Shown piece by piece: positions 1 to 7,955 of a stretch of DNA of 64,000 bases (its first letter is position 1; every line of letters starts with the position of its first letter). The notes under the pieces were generated by a model that did no database searches, was not told the DNA's origin, and was given only the letters and a program-made list of their open reading frames with translations. The DNA lies in assembly GCA_942490535.1 (NCBI GenBank), contig CALNXQ010000005.1:124001-188000 (forward strand), read 5' to 3'. This DNA is from JAEINY01 sp942490535 (GTDB lineage: Bacteria > Bacteroidota > Bacteroidia > Bacteroidales > Marinilabiliaceae). Position numbers and translations under genes: made by a program.

Positions 1-1
1 G

Positions 2-85
2 GAAATGGACCTGATGCGGCTGCAAAAACGAATTGAAAGAGCCACGCAGGCGTTAATAGAAGAAAACGCTCCTGTGGAAGAATAA
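2..85 (+). CDS. C-terminal end of an unidentified protein (partial)
   Basis: Only the last 27 codons before a TAA stop are in the window; the 5' part lies upstream. The visible tail is strongly charged and helix-like and ends in acidic residues (VEE). It is too short to assign a family. It lies 204 bp before a DUF4302 lipoprotein on the same strand, so it may belong to the same surface-lipoprotein locus, but hairpins separate the two. The frame is supported only by being the one that stays open from the window edge. Confidence 0.5.
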   Translation, partial: EMDLMRLQKRIERATQALIEENAPVEE

Positions 86-101
86 ACGATCATCGTTTAT
101 T
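81..101 (+). terminator. Short hairpin over the stop codon of the partial gene
   Basis: AATAAACG and CGTTTATT form an 8-bp stem with a 5-nt loop that overlaps the TAA of the upstream gene. No T-run follows, so termination is uncertain; it could equally protect an mRNA 3' end. Confidence 0.3.
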
Positions 102-133
102 AGAAATAAATGAACACCTGATTTATTTTGAAA

Positions 134-160
134 ATTACCAGCCGAAGAACGGTTGGTAAT
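134..160. other. Intergenic inverted repeat
   Basis: ATTACCAGCCG pairs with CGGTTGGTAAT (one G-T pair, 5-nt loop). Smaller hairpins follow near 192-206 (AACCG/CGGTT) and 225-243 (CTTCAC/GTGAAG). They fill the spacer before the lipoprotein gene. Function unknown: leader structure, mRNA end or processing site are all possible. Confidence 0.4.
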
Positions 161-289
161 CTTCAAAAATCTGGAAACAATTATCTAAAGTGGAACCGTC
201 ACCGGTTTTTCAAAAACAGAGGACTTCACACCCCATGGTGAAGCTGTTCAAGAGGATCAGGTAATCGGATCAACGAAAAAAAATAACAG

Positions 290-1678
290 ATGAAACAATT
301 TACAATCATTCAATTAATACTATTGGTGATGTTGCTTGGCGCTTGTAACCGGTCGGACTTTGAGCATAAGTTTGACCAGTTACCGGATGAGCGCCTCCAA
401 ACGAACATCAGTAACCTGAAGCAAATCTTAATCGGTGCCGAACATGGCTGGTTAATGACCTACTTCATGGGCGACGATATCGAGTATGCCATTTACAGCA
501 TTGCCCGTTTCAATGACAACCAGACCGTTGGTTTATTAAGTGCCGAAATTGAGGAGGAAACAGTCAGTGAATATACCATTCTGGCCGAAGCAGATCTGGA
601 ACTGGTATTCAATACCTACAACTCAAATCTGACCGCCTATGCCCGGCCGAATCAAATGCGTCCGAATGGATATGGAACCGACATTGAATTTAATGTTGTA
701 TCGGTTCAGGCAGACCGCATTGAGTTAGAAGGAAAGGTATACAAAGGCAAAATATATTTGCGCAAAGCCAGCGAAGCCGAAAATGACCTGTCTATTCTTC
801 CTATCAACGTGGAGCGTTTAAACAAACAACGCACCGCCCGATACATGGCATTAACCATCACCAAAGGCTTGGGAGCTACTGCTGATCATCCTAAACAGAT
901 AGGCATGGATTGCTCCACCTATGCACGGGTTGCTGAAGTGAGTTTCAATCACGAGGGTGCCTTTACTCAAACCCGGAAAAATATTTTCTTCACCCATGAC
1001 GGTTTTGGACTAAGCTCACCGGTTGAGATCGGAAAGGATTCCATTCAATACTTCAAATACAATGAAGCAGAAGAACGCTATGAACTGGATCACCCCACAA
1101 TGGAAGGTTACCTTAATTGCGCTAAGCTACCAGTTTATTTCGTAGCGGGGATGTACGATGAGTTAATGGATCATTTCAGCATGAAGCTCACCCGTGCAAG
1201 TGGAAAAATGTGGGATACTTACATCGCCATGAAAAAAGCGAATATGAATATCAAATCATTTGTGGTAACCACCGATTATAAACGTCGCATTCCCTTATTT
1301 GATGAAGATGGCAATCCGGTCATAGACGACGGTAACATGCACGACTATGAACTGGGGGATCACTTAGGAGAGGGTTTTCTATTTAGTTTCCATGCCTACG
1401 AACAGTTCTATTTCTACTATGTCCCCATGGAGGTTCAAAAAATTGAAGAAGACCGCGTTCGTTTCATCCGCAAAGAAGGTGAATTTTGCACCGAAGATAA
1501 AACCGATCCGACCATCGGCACCACCATCAAAAACAGTCCTGAATTTCAGGCTTTCGTCAATTATCTCTGCAATGAAGAAGGATGGCTGATTCAAAAAACA
1601 CAGGAGTACGGCATCATTGATTTTGACTTTTACTCATTAGAAAATCCCGATAATTATTTCTATTCCCGTTTGTATTAA
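290..1678 (+). CDS. DUF4302-type surface lipoprotein
   Basis: The 462-residue protein starts with a signal peptide and a clear lipobox (LLGAC, Cys19), so it should be lipid-anchored. The region after it, with an ILIGAEHGWLMTYF-like stretch near residues 46-60, resembles DUF4302, a family of Bacteroidota lipoproteins often found near SusC/SusD uptake systems. No catalytic motif is visible. No SusC/SusD pair is in view, although the locus continues upstream of the window. The ATG at 290 follows an A-rich stretch without a Shine-Dalgarno sequence, as is usual in this phylum. The family assignment is by recognition of the N-terminal pattern; the molecular role is unknown. Confidence 0.7.
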   Translation: MKQFTIIQLILLVMLLGACNRSDFEHKFDQLPDERLQTNISNLKQILIGAEHGWLMTYFMGDDIEYAIYSIARFNDNQTVGLLSAEIEEETVSEYTILAEADLELVFNTYNSNLTAYARPNQMRPNGYGTDIEFNVVSVQADRIELEGKVYKGKIYLRKASEAENDLSILPINVERLNKQRTARYMALTITKGLGATADHPKQIGMDCSTYARVAEVSFNHEGAFTQTRKNIFFTHDGFGLSSPVEIGKDSIQYFKYNEAEERYELDHPTMEGYLNCAKLPVYFVAGMYDELMDHFSMKLTRASGKMWDTYIAMKKANMNIKSFVVTTDYKRRIPLFDEDGNPVIDDGNMHDYELGDHLGEGFLFSFHAYEQFYFYYVPMEVQKIEEDRVRFIRKEGEFCTEDKTDPTIGTTIKNSPEFQAFVNYLCNEEGWLIQKTQEYGIIDFDFYSLENPDNYFYSRLY

Positions 1679-1683
1679 TCCAG

Positions 1684-1703
1684 TGGCCGGGAGCTTTCCC
1701 GGC
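1684..1703 (+). terminator. GC-rich perfect hairpin after the lipoprotein gene
   Basis: GGCCGGGA-GCTT-TCCCGGCC is a perfect 8-bp stem with a 4-nt loop, five bases after the lipoprotein stop. No T-tract follows, so it may be a weak terminator or a 3'-end stabiliser. Its presence argues against starting the next gene at the GTG at 1683. Confidence 0.45.
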
Positions 1704-1730
1704 CCAAATTTCACCCTTAACAAATACACT

Positions 1731-3191
1731 ATGAAAAATGTAATTACTTTAGTATTGCTATCATGCACACTGTTCTTAAATGCTCAAAATTATTCGTTTG
1801 AGAAAATTACTTCGTTAGAGGATCAAAACCTGGAAGAAGCATCAGACTTAATCACCTTTAAAAATAAATTGTATTTTTTAGCTACAGAATACTCAGAAGA
1901 TTACAGTACGGCAACCATCCATTTGTGCCATGTAAACAGTGATAACACGGCCACAAAACTAACGCCAATATGCACTGAAGGAACCGGTAGTTATACCTGG
2001 ACGAAATTTGTGGCTGGAGATAAGTTATTCTTCACAAAAAAAGATCATACTGGAAATGAATTATGGTACACTGAAGATGGTGTTACTTTCAACCAGGTAG
2101 TAGACATCTTTGCTGGAATTGAGCATAGCAATCCATCGAATTTTTGTGTATTCAACAACGATCTTTACTTTAACGCTTATAATGATGAAAAGGGATCAGA
2201 ATTGTATCGTTGTAATTTAAATACCCTTGAAGTAACTTGTATAGATTTGGCAACAAACGAAAACTCCAGTTATGCACAACAACCATGTGTTTACAATAAC
2301 AAATTATACTTTTCTGCCTATGACGAAACCAATGGCTTAGAGTTATGGAGTTATGATGGCACGAATGCACCCTCAATAGTTTCTGATTTTGTAGCAGGTG
2401 TCAGTGGTTTATCTCCGAAAGATTTAATTGTTTTCAATAACGTACTATATTTTACGGGTACAACTGCAGCTACCGGATTTGAATTGTTTAAGTTCGATGG
2501 CAAAAGCATTACTCTGGTAAAAGATAATTACCCAGGAGCAAAAGATGCAAATGTTACTTCAAAAACCATTATTGGCGATAAATTATATTTCTCAGCCTAT
2601 GTGGATGATAAAACACAACTATGTGCATTCGATGGTACCAATGTTGAACAAATTACTCTTGGTTCATCAGCAACACCTGATCCACAATATTTAACTGCTT
2701 TTGATGGACATCTATTTGGGCAAGCTCACAGCTCAGAAACAGGTAAGGAACTTTTCTATTTGGTTGATGGGAAGATGACTATGTTGGATGTCGAAACAGC
2801 AAGAATTTTCCCGACAGGTGCCCCAAAAAGTTCATTACCTACAAGCTTAACTGTGAGCGATAACAAATTATACTTTATTGCCAAAGTAAGCCGTAAATGG
2901 AATATCTTTGAAATATCAGCCAGTAGTTCTACTCCAGTTTTAGCACCTCAAAAAGTCACCATCTTTTCTGTTTCACCTAATCCGGCAACCGACATCATCA
3001 ACATCAACCTGGAAAATGGCACCTTACAGGGTATGGTAACCATTTTTGACATCAGTGGTCAACAAGTTATTTCACAAGCCATTGAAGCTAATAACAACCA
3101 GGTAAATATTTCGTCTTTGGTTAAAGGTATCTACATCGTCTCATTCAACAATGGTACTGAAACCTTCATGCAAAAAGTCAGAATCCAATAA
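1731..3191 (+). CDS. Secreted ELWxxD-repeat protein with type IX sorting domain
   Basis: I place the start at the ATG at 1731, giving 486 residues with a signal peptide ending near NAQ (residue 19); an in-frame GTG at 1683 would put a hairpin inside the coding region and hide the signal. The body contains at least six repeats built on ELW/ELF followed by a DG turn, as in hyalin-like ELWxxDGT repeat proteins that form beta-propeller-like surfaces. The last 75 or so residues are a type A type IX secretion domain: VSPNPATD, a beta-sandwich, and MQKVRIQ at the end. Expected to be exported across the outer membrane by the T9SS whose PorG component is also in this window. Ligand unknown. Confidence 0.8.
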   Translation: MKNVITLVLLSCTLFLNAQNYSFEKITSLEDQNLEEASDLITFKNKLYFLATEYSEDYSTATIHLCHVNSDNTATKLTPICTEGTGSYTWTKFVAGDKLFFTKKDHTGNELWYTEDGVTFNQVVDIFAGIEHSNPSNFCVFNNDLYFNAYNDEKGSELYRCNLNTLEVTCIDLATNENSSYAQQPCVYNNKLYFSAYDETNGLELWSYDGTNAPSIVSDFVAGVSGLSPKDLIVFNNVLYFTGTTAATGFELFKFDGKSITLVKDNYPGAKDANVTSKTIIGDKLYFSAYVDDKTQLCAFDGTNVEQITLGSSATPDPQYLTAFDGHLFGQAHSSETGKELFYLVDGKMTMLDVETARIFPTGAPKSSLPTSLTVSDNKLYFIAKVSRKWNIFEISASSSTPVLAPQKVTIFSVSPNPATDIININLENGTLQGMVTIFDISGQQVISQAIEANNNQVNISSLVKGIYIVSFNNGTETFMQKVRIQ

Positions 3192-3218
3192 GCATTTGAA
3201 CACCCAATAAATAGGACC

Positions 3219-3263
3219 AAAAAAAAGACGCGATTGAGGAAGCTTAATCGCGTCTTTTTTTTT
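3219..3263. terminator. Bidirectional intrinsic terminator
   Basis: The stem GACGCGATT/AATCGCGTC has an A8 tract on the left and a T9 tract on the right, so it can stop transcription from both convergent sides: the ELWxxD gene (+) and the trp-his run (-). Confidence 0.9.
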
Positions 3264-3272
3264 ACATATTTA

Positions 3273-3872
3273 CTACTTATGTCGGCTCCGTAATTCCCGG
3301 GCCAGATCCTCTATCCGATATCCCTTATAGGTTAATAACACAACCAGGTGATACAATAAATCCGCTCCTTCATACAGAAAGTTCTCGTCGTCATTTGCCA
3401 TGGCACCAATGATGGTTTCTACCGCTTCCTCACCCACTTTCTGAGTGATGGTACGCGTTCCTTTTTGGAATAAGGAAGTGGTGTAGGATTTCTCCGGCAT
3501 CTCCACCTTACGCTGATCAATGAAATCCTGGAGTGTTTTCAAAAATTGAATATCGTCCACTTTGTTTTCTTCCTGCCAACACGTATCTGTTCCCTTGTGA
3601 CATGTTGGGCCCACCGGATTCACTTTAATCAGTAATGAATCCTCATCACAATCCACGGCGATGGATACCACATTCAAAAAGTTACCAGACTCTTCCCCTT
3701 TGGTCCAGAGGCGTTGCTTGGTGCGGCTAAAGAACGTCACTTTACCTTCCTTTTGGGTCTTTTCATACGCCTCCTGGTTCATGAATCCCAACATTAATAC
3801 CTTACTGGTGGTAGCGTCCTGTATAATGGCCGGGACTAATCCGTTTCCTAGTTTATCGAAATTTATGGTCAT
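3273..3872 (-). CDS. hisIE: Bifunctional phosphoribosyl-AMP cyclohydrolase / phosphoribosyl-ATP pyrophosphatase
   Basis: Catalyses steps 2 and 3 of histidine synthesis. Residues 1 to about 105 are the HisI cyclohydrolase, with the Mg-binding DCDED cluster (Asp74, 76, 78) and zinc cysteines Cys75, Cys91 and Cys98 in CHKGTDTCW. The C-terminal half is the HisE pyrophosphatase, with the KVGEEAVE helix and the YEGADLLYHL helix. The 199-residue length matches fused HisIE. It is the last gene of the minus-strand run and ends just before a strong terminator. hisG, hisD, hisC and hisB are not in the window, so the first part of the pathway must be elsewhere. Confidence 0.96.
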   Translation of the reverse strand: MTINFDKLGNGLVPAIIQDATTSKVLMLGFMNQEAYEKTQKEGKVTFFSRTKQRLWTKGEESGNFLNVVSIAVDCDEDSLLIKVNPVGPTCHKGTDTCWQEENKVDDIQFLKTLQDFIDQRKVEMPEKSYTTSLFQKGTRTITQKVGEEAVETIIGAMANDDENFLYEGADLLYHLVVLLTYKGYRIEDLARELRSRHK

Positions 3873-3883
3873 TTTTTTATGCT

Positions 3884-3970
3884 TTTAGCTATTAGCCATT
3901 GGCTGCTAGCGATGGTTTGATTTTTTTAAAAAGCTGTTAGCTACTAGCTTCTAGCTTTTAGCCGTTAGGT
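3884..3970. repeat. TAGC-rich low-complexity repeat downstream of four-helix gene 1
   Basis: The stretch is built from variants of TTAGCT/TTAGCC with short spacers. TAGCTTTTAGCCGTTAG at 3952-3968 recurs exactly at 4380-4396, so a 17-bp direct repeat brackets the four-helix-bundle gene. Confidence 0.75.
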
Positions 3971-3975
3971 AATGA

Positions 3976-4332
3976 CTAATGGCTTCTCAACTTACTCATG
4001 AATCCTTGTTGCATCATCCCTTCTTCTTCAAGGAGGTGCATCAACTCTTTGATTTTATCTTCTGAAACCAGATCAAGTTGTTTTACTATTTCACACTGTG
4101 TGTCTAGCTCAAAACAACTACCTAAAGCGATCTCAATAAATCGATGGTAATCTTTATCACTATTCCGACTACTTCCTTCAGCAATATTAGAAGGAATAGA
4201 AACAGCTGAACGATTCATTTGAGACACCAAATTATATTTTTCACTACTAGGAAAAAGCTTCGTCATCGAATAAGTCAGCTTCACAATTTCTATCCCTTGC
4301 TGCCAGATCTTTAAGCTCTTGTACTTTTTCAT
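3976..4332 (-). CDS. Four-helix-bundle protein, 23S rRNA intervening-sequence family (copy 1)
   Basis: The 118-residue product, started at the ATG giving MKKYKSLKIWQQG, shows the family signature: an N-terminal YKSLKIWQ stretch, then SAVSIPSNIAEG and a RFIEIALGS helix, all on amphipathic helices. The family is known from open reading frames inside 23S rRNA intervening sequences and as stand-alone genes; its biochemical role is not established. A longer start at 4362 adds ten hydrophobic residues not typical of the family. It sits between hisF and hisIE on the operon strand, with repeat blocks on both sides, and its stop codon lies within the repeat-like sequence. Two relatives are at 5330 and 7956. 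Confidence 0.85.
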   Translation of the reverse strand: MKKYKSLKIWQQGIEIVKLTYSMTKLFPSSEKYNLVSQMNRSAVSIPSNIAEGSSRNSDKDYHRFIEIALGSCFELDTQCEIVKQLDLVSEDKIKELMHLLEEEGMMQQGFMSKLRSH

Positions 4333-4378
4333 GGTGAATATGTTTGGTGTTAGAATGATCAATGGATGTTAATCGCTG

Positions 4379-4451
4379 TTAGCTTTTAGCCGTTAGCTAT
4401 TAGCTGCTAGTGGCTAGTGGCTAAAGGCTAATAGCTAACGGCTAGTAACTA
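4379..4451. repeat. Self-complementary TAGC-rich repeat upstream of four-helix gene 1
   Basis: The left half contains TAGCCGTTAGCTATTAGC and the right half its exact reverse complement (18 nt), within a longer imperfect hairpin of about 35 bp per arm. The right end touches the hisF stop codon. The left half is a direct copy of part of the repeat at 3884-3970. Confidence 0.8.
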
Positions 4452-5207
4452 AATCCTCACCTCAATCCCCTCCTGATCCAAATACCTTTTCAACTGCGGA
4501 ATGGGTATCTCTTTGAAATGAAAAATACTGGCGGCTAAACCGGCATCGGCTTTCCCTAAAGTGAATACATCCTTGAAATGTTCCATAGCTCCAGCACCTC
4601 CCGAGGCAATGATGGGAATGGTTAGTTCGTCGCTCAATTTGGCCAACGCCTCATTGGCAAATCCTTGCTTCACACCATCGTGATCCATACTGGTGAACAG
4701 GATCTCACCGGCCCCACGTTGCTCCGCTTCACGCGCCCAGGAGAAAAGTCGCTTATCGGTAGGAATGCGTCCTCCATTAACCGTCACGACCCAGTCATCG
4801 CCCAGCTGCTGCTTGGCATCAATGGCGGCCACCACAAACTGACTTCCGAAGTTCTTTGCCAGATCATTGATCAACTGCGGATTTCGCACTGCAGATGAAT
4901 TAACAGAGATTTTGTCCGCCCCGGCATTGAGCAAAGCATCCGCATCTCTTAACTCACTGATGCCACCGCCTACCGTAAACGGAATATTTATATTCCGGGC
5001 AATACGCTTCACCAGATCTACAAAGGTTTTACGTCCTTCATGTGTGGCGGTGATATCTAAAAACACCAATTCATCGGCGCCTTGTTCGGCATACAGGGCC
5101 CCTAATTCAACCGGGTCACCCACTTCTTTTATTTCAACAAATTTGACACCCTTCACGGTTTGTCCGTTTTTGATGTCGAGGCATGGTATAATCCGTTTTG
5201 CGAGCAT
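4449..5207 (-). CDS. hisF: Imidazole glycerol phosphate synthase cyclase subunit
   Basis: A 252-residue TIM barrel that uses ammonia from HisH to close the imidazole ring and release AICAR. The general acid/base Asp11 is in IIPCLDIKNG and the second catalytic Asp is in VAAIDAKQ near residue 130. Phosphate-binding loops VGGGI and ASGGAG are present. It should form a heterodimer with HisH encoded at 6542-7141. In this operon hisF is separated from hisA by a four-helix-bundle gene instead of being adjacent or overlapping. Confidence 0.97.
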   Translation of the reverse strand: MLAKRIIPCLDIKNGQTVKGVKFVEIKEVGDPVELGALYAEQGADELVFLDITATHEGRKTFVDLVKRIARNINIPFTVGGGISELRDADALLNAGADKISVNSSAVRNPQLINDLAKNFGSQFVVAAIDAKQQLGDDWVVTVNGGRIPTDKRLFSWAREAEQRGAGEILFTSMDHDGVKQGFANEALAKLSDELTIPIIASGGAGAMEHFKDVFTLGKADAGLAASIFHFKEIPIPQLKRYLDQEGIEVRI

Positions 5208-5233
5208 GGTTTAGTGTTTTGTATTTAGTTTTT

Positions 5234-5249
5234 GGTCAGTAGTCAGTGG
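5234..5249 (+). repeat. Left arm of an inverted repeat around four-helix gene 2
   Basis: GGTCAGTAGTCAGTGG matches the reverse complement of 5774-5789 at 15 of 16 bases. The same family occurs at 14691-14706 in the trpD-trpG spacer as ACCACTGACTACTGAC. Confidence 0.6.
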
Positions 5250-5329
5250 TAAACTAATATATTGCAATTTCATTACTTTAAGCTTTCTCCACTAGGAAAA
5301 ACTCTTTATCATTACGAATCGATAGGATA

Positions 5330-5698
5330 TTAACGCCTCTGTTCACTATTGGACAATCTTCTAATAAGAGAAGAAAGCATCTTAGCAATGATTTCGTATT
5401 CACTGTCCATTTCTCTAAAAACACTTTCCTGAATAAATCTAACCCGAAAGGAAATTTCCAATTGCGTTTGACATTCATAAACTGAACCTTGCGCAATTTG
5501 AAGAAATCTCATAAAATCCTTTGTATGATTGCGGCCATACCCTTCAGCAATATTTGATGGGATAGACACCGCACTTCTTCGAAGCTGAGAGGTCAAACCA
5601 AACTCTTCCTTCTTAGGAAAATCAGAAGTAACTTCATACACTTGAACAGACATGTCCATGCTCTTTTGCCAAACTTGAAGATCTCTAAATGTGTTCAT
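5330..5698 (-). CDS. Four-helix-bundle protein, 23S rRNA intervening-sequence family (copy 2)
   Basis: A 122-residue member of the same family as the genes at 3976 and 7956. The signature parts are FRDLQVWQKSMD at the N-terminus, SAVSIPSNIAEGYGRNH in the middle and a MRFLQIAQGS helix. It differs from copy 1 at most positions outside the motifs, so these are old paralogues or separate acquisitions rather than a fresh duplication. It lies between hisA and hisF, and an imperfect 16-bp inverted repeat (5234-5249 and 5774-5789) brackets the gene. No function can be inferred beyond the fold. Confidence 0.85.
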   Translation of the reverse strand: MNTFRDLQVWQKSMDMSVQVYEVTSDFPKKEEFGLTSQLRRSAVSIPSNIAEGYGRNHTKDFMRFLQIAQGSVYECQTQLEISFRVRFIQESVFREMDSEYEIIAKMLSSLIRRLSNSEQRR

Positions 5699-5773
5699 TA
5701 TTTCAACTTATTATATCCCATTAAAGAATCCCATATGTGCTCAAACTATTCTCTAATCACTAATGCTGGAGGT

Positions 5774-5789
5774 CCACTGTCTACTGACC
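5774..5789 (-). repeat. Right arm of an inverted repeat around four-helix gene 2
   Basis: CCACTGTCTACTGACC is the partner of the arm at 5234-5249, with a single mismatch. A second partial copy (ACCACTGACT) follows at about 5794-5803, next to the hisA stop. Confidence 0.6.
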
Positions 5790-5808
5790 TCCAACCACTG
5801 ACTATGTT

Positions 5809-6534
5809 CTATAAAAACCGCTTCAACTCCTTCAGGTCAATCCGCCCTTCATAAATGGCTTTTCCAAAAATGACGGCCGGCACATTGGCCTCCACCAGTT
5901 GTTCGATGTCTTTAATGCCACTCACACCTCCGCTGGCCACCAGGTATAAGCCCGGTATCTCGGATAAAATCTCTTTGTACAGTTCGGTGGCTGTTCCTTG
6001 TAACATACCATCCTTACTGATATCGGTACAGATCACTTTGCGAATCCCCTTTTGATGATACTGCTGAATGAAGGGAATGAGCTTTTGATCCGTCTCTTCC
6101 ATCCATCCGGTGACGGCAATCTTTCCATCTTTGGCATCCGCTCCCAGAATGATCTTTTCACTGCCATAGGTTTCAATCCAGCTTTCAAATTCATCGGGAT
6201 GCTTAACAGCAATACTACCACCCGTCACCATCCGGGCACCACATTCGAATGCCACCCGTAAATCGTCCGAAGTCTTCAGTCCACCACCGAAATCAATGAT
6301 CAAATTGGTTTTACCGGCGATCTTCTCCAACGTTTTGTAGTTAATGATGTGCCCGGCCTTGGCACCGTCCAAATCCACCAAATGCAACCGCTGGATACCA
6401 TGATCTTCAAACTGACGCGCCACTTCCAGAGGATCTTCATTGTAGATGGTTTTACTGGCATAATCGCCCTGGCTCAAACGCACACATTTGCCTTCGATGA
6501 TATCGATGGCCGGAATAATATCGATCTTTCCCAT
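5809..6534 (-). CDS. hisA: Phosphoribosylformimino-5-aminoimidazole carboxamide ribotide isomerase
   Basis: A 241-residue TIM barrel catalysing the Amadori rearrangement (ProFAR to PRFAR) before the HisHF step. It carries the N-terminal catalytic Asp in IIPAIDIIEGKCVRL, the HLVDLDGAK strand, the GGGLK phosphate loop and ASGGVSG near the C-terminus. It starts 7 bp after the hisH stop, so translation of the two is likely linked. Its sequence and length are ordinary for HisA; the bifunctional PriA form is unlikely because a separate trpF is present in the same run. Confidence 0.96.
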   Translation of the reverse strand: MGKIDIIPAIDIIEGKCVRLSQGDYASKTIYNEDPLEVARQFEDHGIQRLHLVDLDGAKAGHIINYKTLEKIAGKTNLIIDFGGGLKTSDDLRVAFECGARMVTGGSIAVKHPDEFESWIETYGSEKIILGADAKDGKIAVTGWMEETDQKLIPFIQQYHQKGIRKVICTDISKDGMLQGTATELYKEILSEIPGLYLVASGGVSGIKDIEQLVEANVPAVIFGKAIYEGRIDLKELKRFL

Positions 6535-6541
6535 TCGTGTT

Positions 6542-7141
6542 TTATAGTTTTAAAAAGTTAGTCAGGATGCGTTCCCCAACTGGTCCGCTCTTCTCGGGGT
6601 GAAACTGCGTGGCAAAAAAGTTATCCTTTTGCAAGGCCGAACTATAGGGTAAAATATAGTCTGTTGTGGCAGCCGCATCGGGGCCTTGTGCCACATAAAA
6701 GCTGTGCACAAAATAAACAAACTCGCCCTCCAGTGACGCATCGAACAGATCACTCTTCAGATCATAGATCCGGTTCCATCCCATGTGTGGTATTTTGATG
6801 TTCTGAGGATTGGGTTCCGGCAATTGAAACTTACGTACTTTCTCATCAAAGATATTCAGACAATCGACATGCCCTTCTTCCGAGAAGCTACACATTAACT
6901 GCATCCCCAAACAGATGCCCAATACCGGTTGTTTCAATCCCTGAACCACGGTATCCAATCCGGTCTCGCGTAAATAATTCATGGTCGAACTGGCCTCTCC
7001 AACACCTGGAAAAATAACCTTATCGGCTTTTATGATCTTCTCCGGATCAGCTGTGATCTCAGCTTCATAACCCAATCGATGCAAAGCATTATCCACCGAA
7101 CGAATGTTGCCGGCGTTGTATTTGATGATGACGATATTCAT
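6542..7141 (-). CDS. hisH: Imidazole glycerol phosphate synthase glutaminase subunit
   Basis: Class I glutamine amidotransferase that supplies ammonia to HisF. Visible motifs: the start MNIVIIKYNAGNIRSV, the nucleophile Cys in LGICLGMQLM (about residue 77), and the His-Glu pair in ATQFHPEKSGPVG near the C-terminus. Its 199 residues fit the family. It is the first his gene of the downstream group; 186 bp of spacer containing GTGCTTAGT-type repeats separates it from the TlpA-like gene. Confidence 0.96.
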   Translation of the reverse strand: MNIVIIKYNAGNIRSVDNALHRLGYEAEITADPEKIIKADKVIFPGVGEASSTMNYLRETGLDTVVQGLKQPVLGICLGMQLMCSFSEEGHVDCLNIFDEKVRKFQLPEPNPQNIKIPHMGWNRIYDLKSDLFDASLEGEFVYFVHSFYVAQGPDAAATTDYILPYSSALQKDNFFATQFHPEKSGPVGERILTNFLKL

Positions 7142-7327
7142 AGTTTTTAGTGCTTGGTGCTTAGTTCCAGGTGCGCTCAGAACTGCGCGTAATAAGTTTT
7201 TATTAGAATTGTAAGTGCTGTCAGATATAACGAGTTCTATATGTTCTGTCTGGATATGGAATAAACCAACCGCTTACCTCACTGTATGCCAATTTCTATG
7301 CACGAGTAACTAAGCATTAATTCCGTT

Positions 7328-7858
7328 CTATTCCACTTCCTCCCCAATGCGATCCACCAAACTCTCAAACTCATCTTCATTAAAAAGACGCGTCAGAAAA
7401 ATGATTTTACCTTCTTTATTGATGAGCACATTACGGGTAACGCCCGACTTTTTATCCGCAAAGAGACCAAAGATATCCGCTCCCGGATCCAGCGCCAATG
7501 GATACGTTACTTTCATCTGCCTGGCGAAGGCTTCAACCTTCTTCAAAGGTTCATCCCGATCCACACCAATCACCACCACTCCTTTATCTTTGTAGGCTTG
7601 CCAGATGTCTTTTTCAATGTGTGGCATCTCTTTGCGACACACACTGCACCAACTGGCTGTGAATTGTAACATCACCACCTGACCGCGCAGATCGGATAAC
7701 TTTTGTGTAGTGCCGTCGATGAGCGTCATGGTAAAATCAGGTGCAAGTTCACCTACCTTAACAAGGTAACCACGATCATCGGCTTGTTTGGTTTGGCTAT
7801 GTATTGTTCCTACAACCAGGAAAACTAGTATCGGTAATAAAATCTTAAGTTTCTTCAT
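7328..7858 (-). CDS. TlpA-family thioredoxin-like protein, exported
   Basis: With the start at MKKLKILLP (7858) the 176-residue product begins with a typical signal peptide or membrane anchor ending near HSQ; the longer start at 7900 would place an extra hydrophobic stretch before it. A redoxin/AhpC-TSA type thioredoxin domain follows, with the active-site WCSVC (CXXC) motif. Such proteins reduce periplasmic disulfides or act as peroxiredoxin-like reductases. A DsbD that could supply electrons is encoded at 52001-54004. Its place between a purU-linked four-helix gene and hisH has no obvious metabolic logic and may be simple insertion. Confidence 0.85.
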   Translation of the reverse strand: MKKLKILLPILVFLVVGTIHSQTKQADDRGYLVKVGELAPDFTMTLIDGTTQKLSDLRGQVVMLQFTASWCSVCRKEMPHIEKDIWQAYKDKGVVVIGVDRDEPLKKVEAFARQMKVTYPLALDPGADIFGLFADKKSGVTRNVLINKEGKIIFLTRLFNEDEFESLVDRIGEEVE

Positions 7859-7955
7859 TATTATTTTAGTGCTTAGTATTACAAGTATAAAAGGAATCAA
7901 TTTAAGTGCACCACTCTGAGGGTTTCATCTGTTTAATAATTAGTGCCTAGAAGTA

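Noticed and set aside
1379..1594. Opposite-strand frames of 65-71 codons inside the DUF4302 gene
   Set aside because: They overlap a well-supported lipoprotein gene entirely and have no start context or domain.
1683..1730. Upstream GTG start for the ELWxxD protein
   Set aside because: It would translate through a perfect hairpin and bury the signal peptide; the ATG at 1731 gives a standard secretory N-terminus.
5809..6534. HisA as a bifunctional PriA
   Set aside because: A separate, complete trpF is present in the same gene run.
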